From assembly GCA_947488435.1 (NCBI GenBank), contig CANKZG010000001.1:1604308-1668307 (forward strand): a stretch of 64,000 bases of DNA. Reading direction: 5' to 3'. The position numbers were made by a program, and so were the translations under genes. Of this stretch, positions 63,707 through 64,000 are shown one piece after another. The DNA is from an uncultured Flavobacteriaceae bacterium (lineage in GTDB: Bacteria > Bacteroidota > Bacteroidia > Flavobacteriales > Flavobacteriaceae). Position 1 is the stretch's first letter, and the number at the start of each line of letters is the position of its first letter. Below the pieces are notes generated by a model. It saw only the letters and a program-made list of their open reading frames with translations. It ran no database searches and was not told the origin of the DNA.

Positions 63707-64000
63707 TTATTTTTTTAATTCTATTTCAATTTTAGATATAAGATTTGCAACTTGTTTAATCATACCTTCGATTACCGGCAATGACCGATCATATGAATCC
63801 ATAGCATTCATTAATCCACTTCGAAACTTTTTTGAGTCCAGCACTTTTTTAAAATCTTGTTTTAGCTCCATTATCATATTTTCTATCTCATTGGTTTTCA
63901 ATCGCTCACTTATTCGAAATTCTTGGTTTAAATCAGGTTCAAGAACTAAATAGTTGTATGGATTTATAAGGTCAACAGCGGGCCATAAATTCGAGACATA
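63707..64000 (-). CDS. Partial unrecognised protein running off the right edge
   Basis: The open minus-strand frame ends at 63707 and continues to the window edge at 64000 without a stop, giving at least 97 residues of the C-terminus. The visible part has a polar N-terminal half (LINPYNYLVLEPDLNQEFRI) and a helical end of the type MNAMDSYDRSLPVIEGMIKQ. No family recognised. A TTG at 63901 could start a shorter form, but the open extension to the edge makes a longer gene more likely. Confidence 0.5.
   Translation of the reverse strand, partial: YVSNLWPAVDLINPYNYLVLEPDLNQEFRISERLKTNEIENMIMELKQDFKKVLDSKKFRSGLMNAMDSYDRSLPVIEGMIKQVANLISKIEIELKK

Noticed and set aside
63693-63953. Plus-strand 86-codon frame at the right edge
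   Set aside because: It overlaps the minus-strand partial gene, which is open to the edge and better supported by its continuity.
1-64000. tRNA, rRNA or riboswitch genes
   Set aside because: No cloverleaf or known riboswitch core was recognised by eye in the gaps. A covariance search was not possible.

Overview
The window looks like chromosome of a marine-type member of the Flavobacteriaceae (Bacteroidota). The evidence is low GC, very weak Shine-Dalgarno signals, several promoters of the Bacteroidota form (TTG, about 19 nt, TAnnTTTG), PorP/SprF proteins with a type IX secretion-style adhesin, LytTR two-component systems, and a DUF4212/SSS/Acs acetate module. No rRNA, tRNA, CRISPR array, insertion sequence or replication origin was recognised.

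Layout. 0.3-6.0 kb: a five-gene tripartite ABC efflux operon (MacB-like ATPase, two FtsX-like permeases, MacA/HlyD adaptor, TolC). 6-16 kb: mostly housekeeping genes (TsaB, MscS channel, dodecin, NifU-type Fe-S protein, PorP/SprF, secreted VWA protein, LytS/LytTR two-component pair, gamma-carbonic anhydrase, FabD). 16-24.6 kb: a surface adhesin operon with an 1873-residue Calx-beta protein carrying a gliding-motility C-terminal domain, then PorP/SprF and an OmpA/TPR/PD40 protein. 24.6-28.5 kb: acetate uptake and activation (DUF4212, Na+/solute symporter, acetyl-CoA synthetase). 28.5-34.8 kb: Nramp transporter, SanA-like protein, MORN protein, LysE exporter, MBL hydrolase, two small conserved proteins and an alpha/beta hydrolase.

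34.8-40 kb is the least explained part. A LytTR regulator, a TPR histidine kinase and an unrecognised acidic protein form one minus-strand operon. It diverges, across a 359-bp AT-rich gap, from three unrecognised plus-strand genes. 40-49 kb holds a mixed set of enzymes, several with export signals (YHS protein, cyclase-family lipoprotein, RidA-like lipoprotein, arylsulfatase lipoprotein, membrane-anchored amidohydrolase), plus AlkD, two VOC proteins and Dps. 49-54.3 kb: a third LytS/LytTR pair divergent from tandem duplicated alpha/beta hydrolases, then a nitroreductase divergent from an HxlR/DUF24 regulator with interleaved promoters and palindromic operator candidates. 54.4-64 kb: minus-strand accessory genes (NTF2-like, Crp/Fnr, DUF695-RraB secreted protein, hydrolase, Lgt, SulP transporter, an AAC(3)-I-like acetyltransferase, unknown proteins). 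Some are separated by related spacer sequences, which suggests cassette-like acquisition.

The points most worth a second look are the divergent locus of unknown genes with its two-component system (34.8-40 kb), the cassette-like spacers at the right end, the nitroreductase/HxlR switch, and the five near-identical 333-bp repeats in the adhesin gene.
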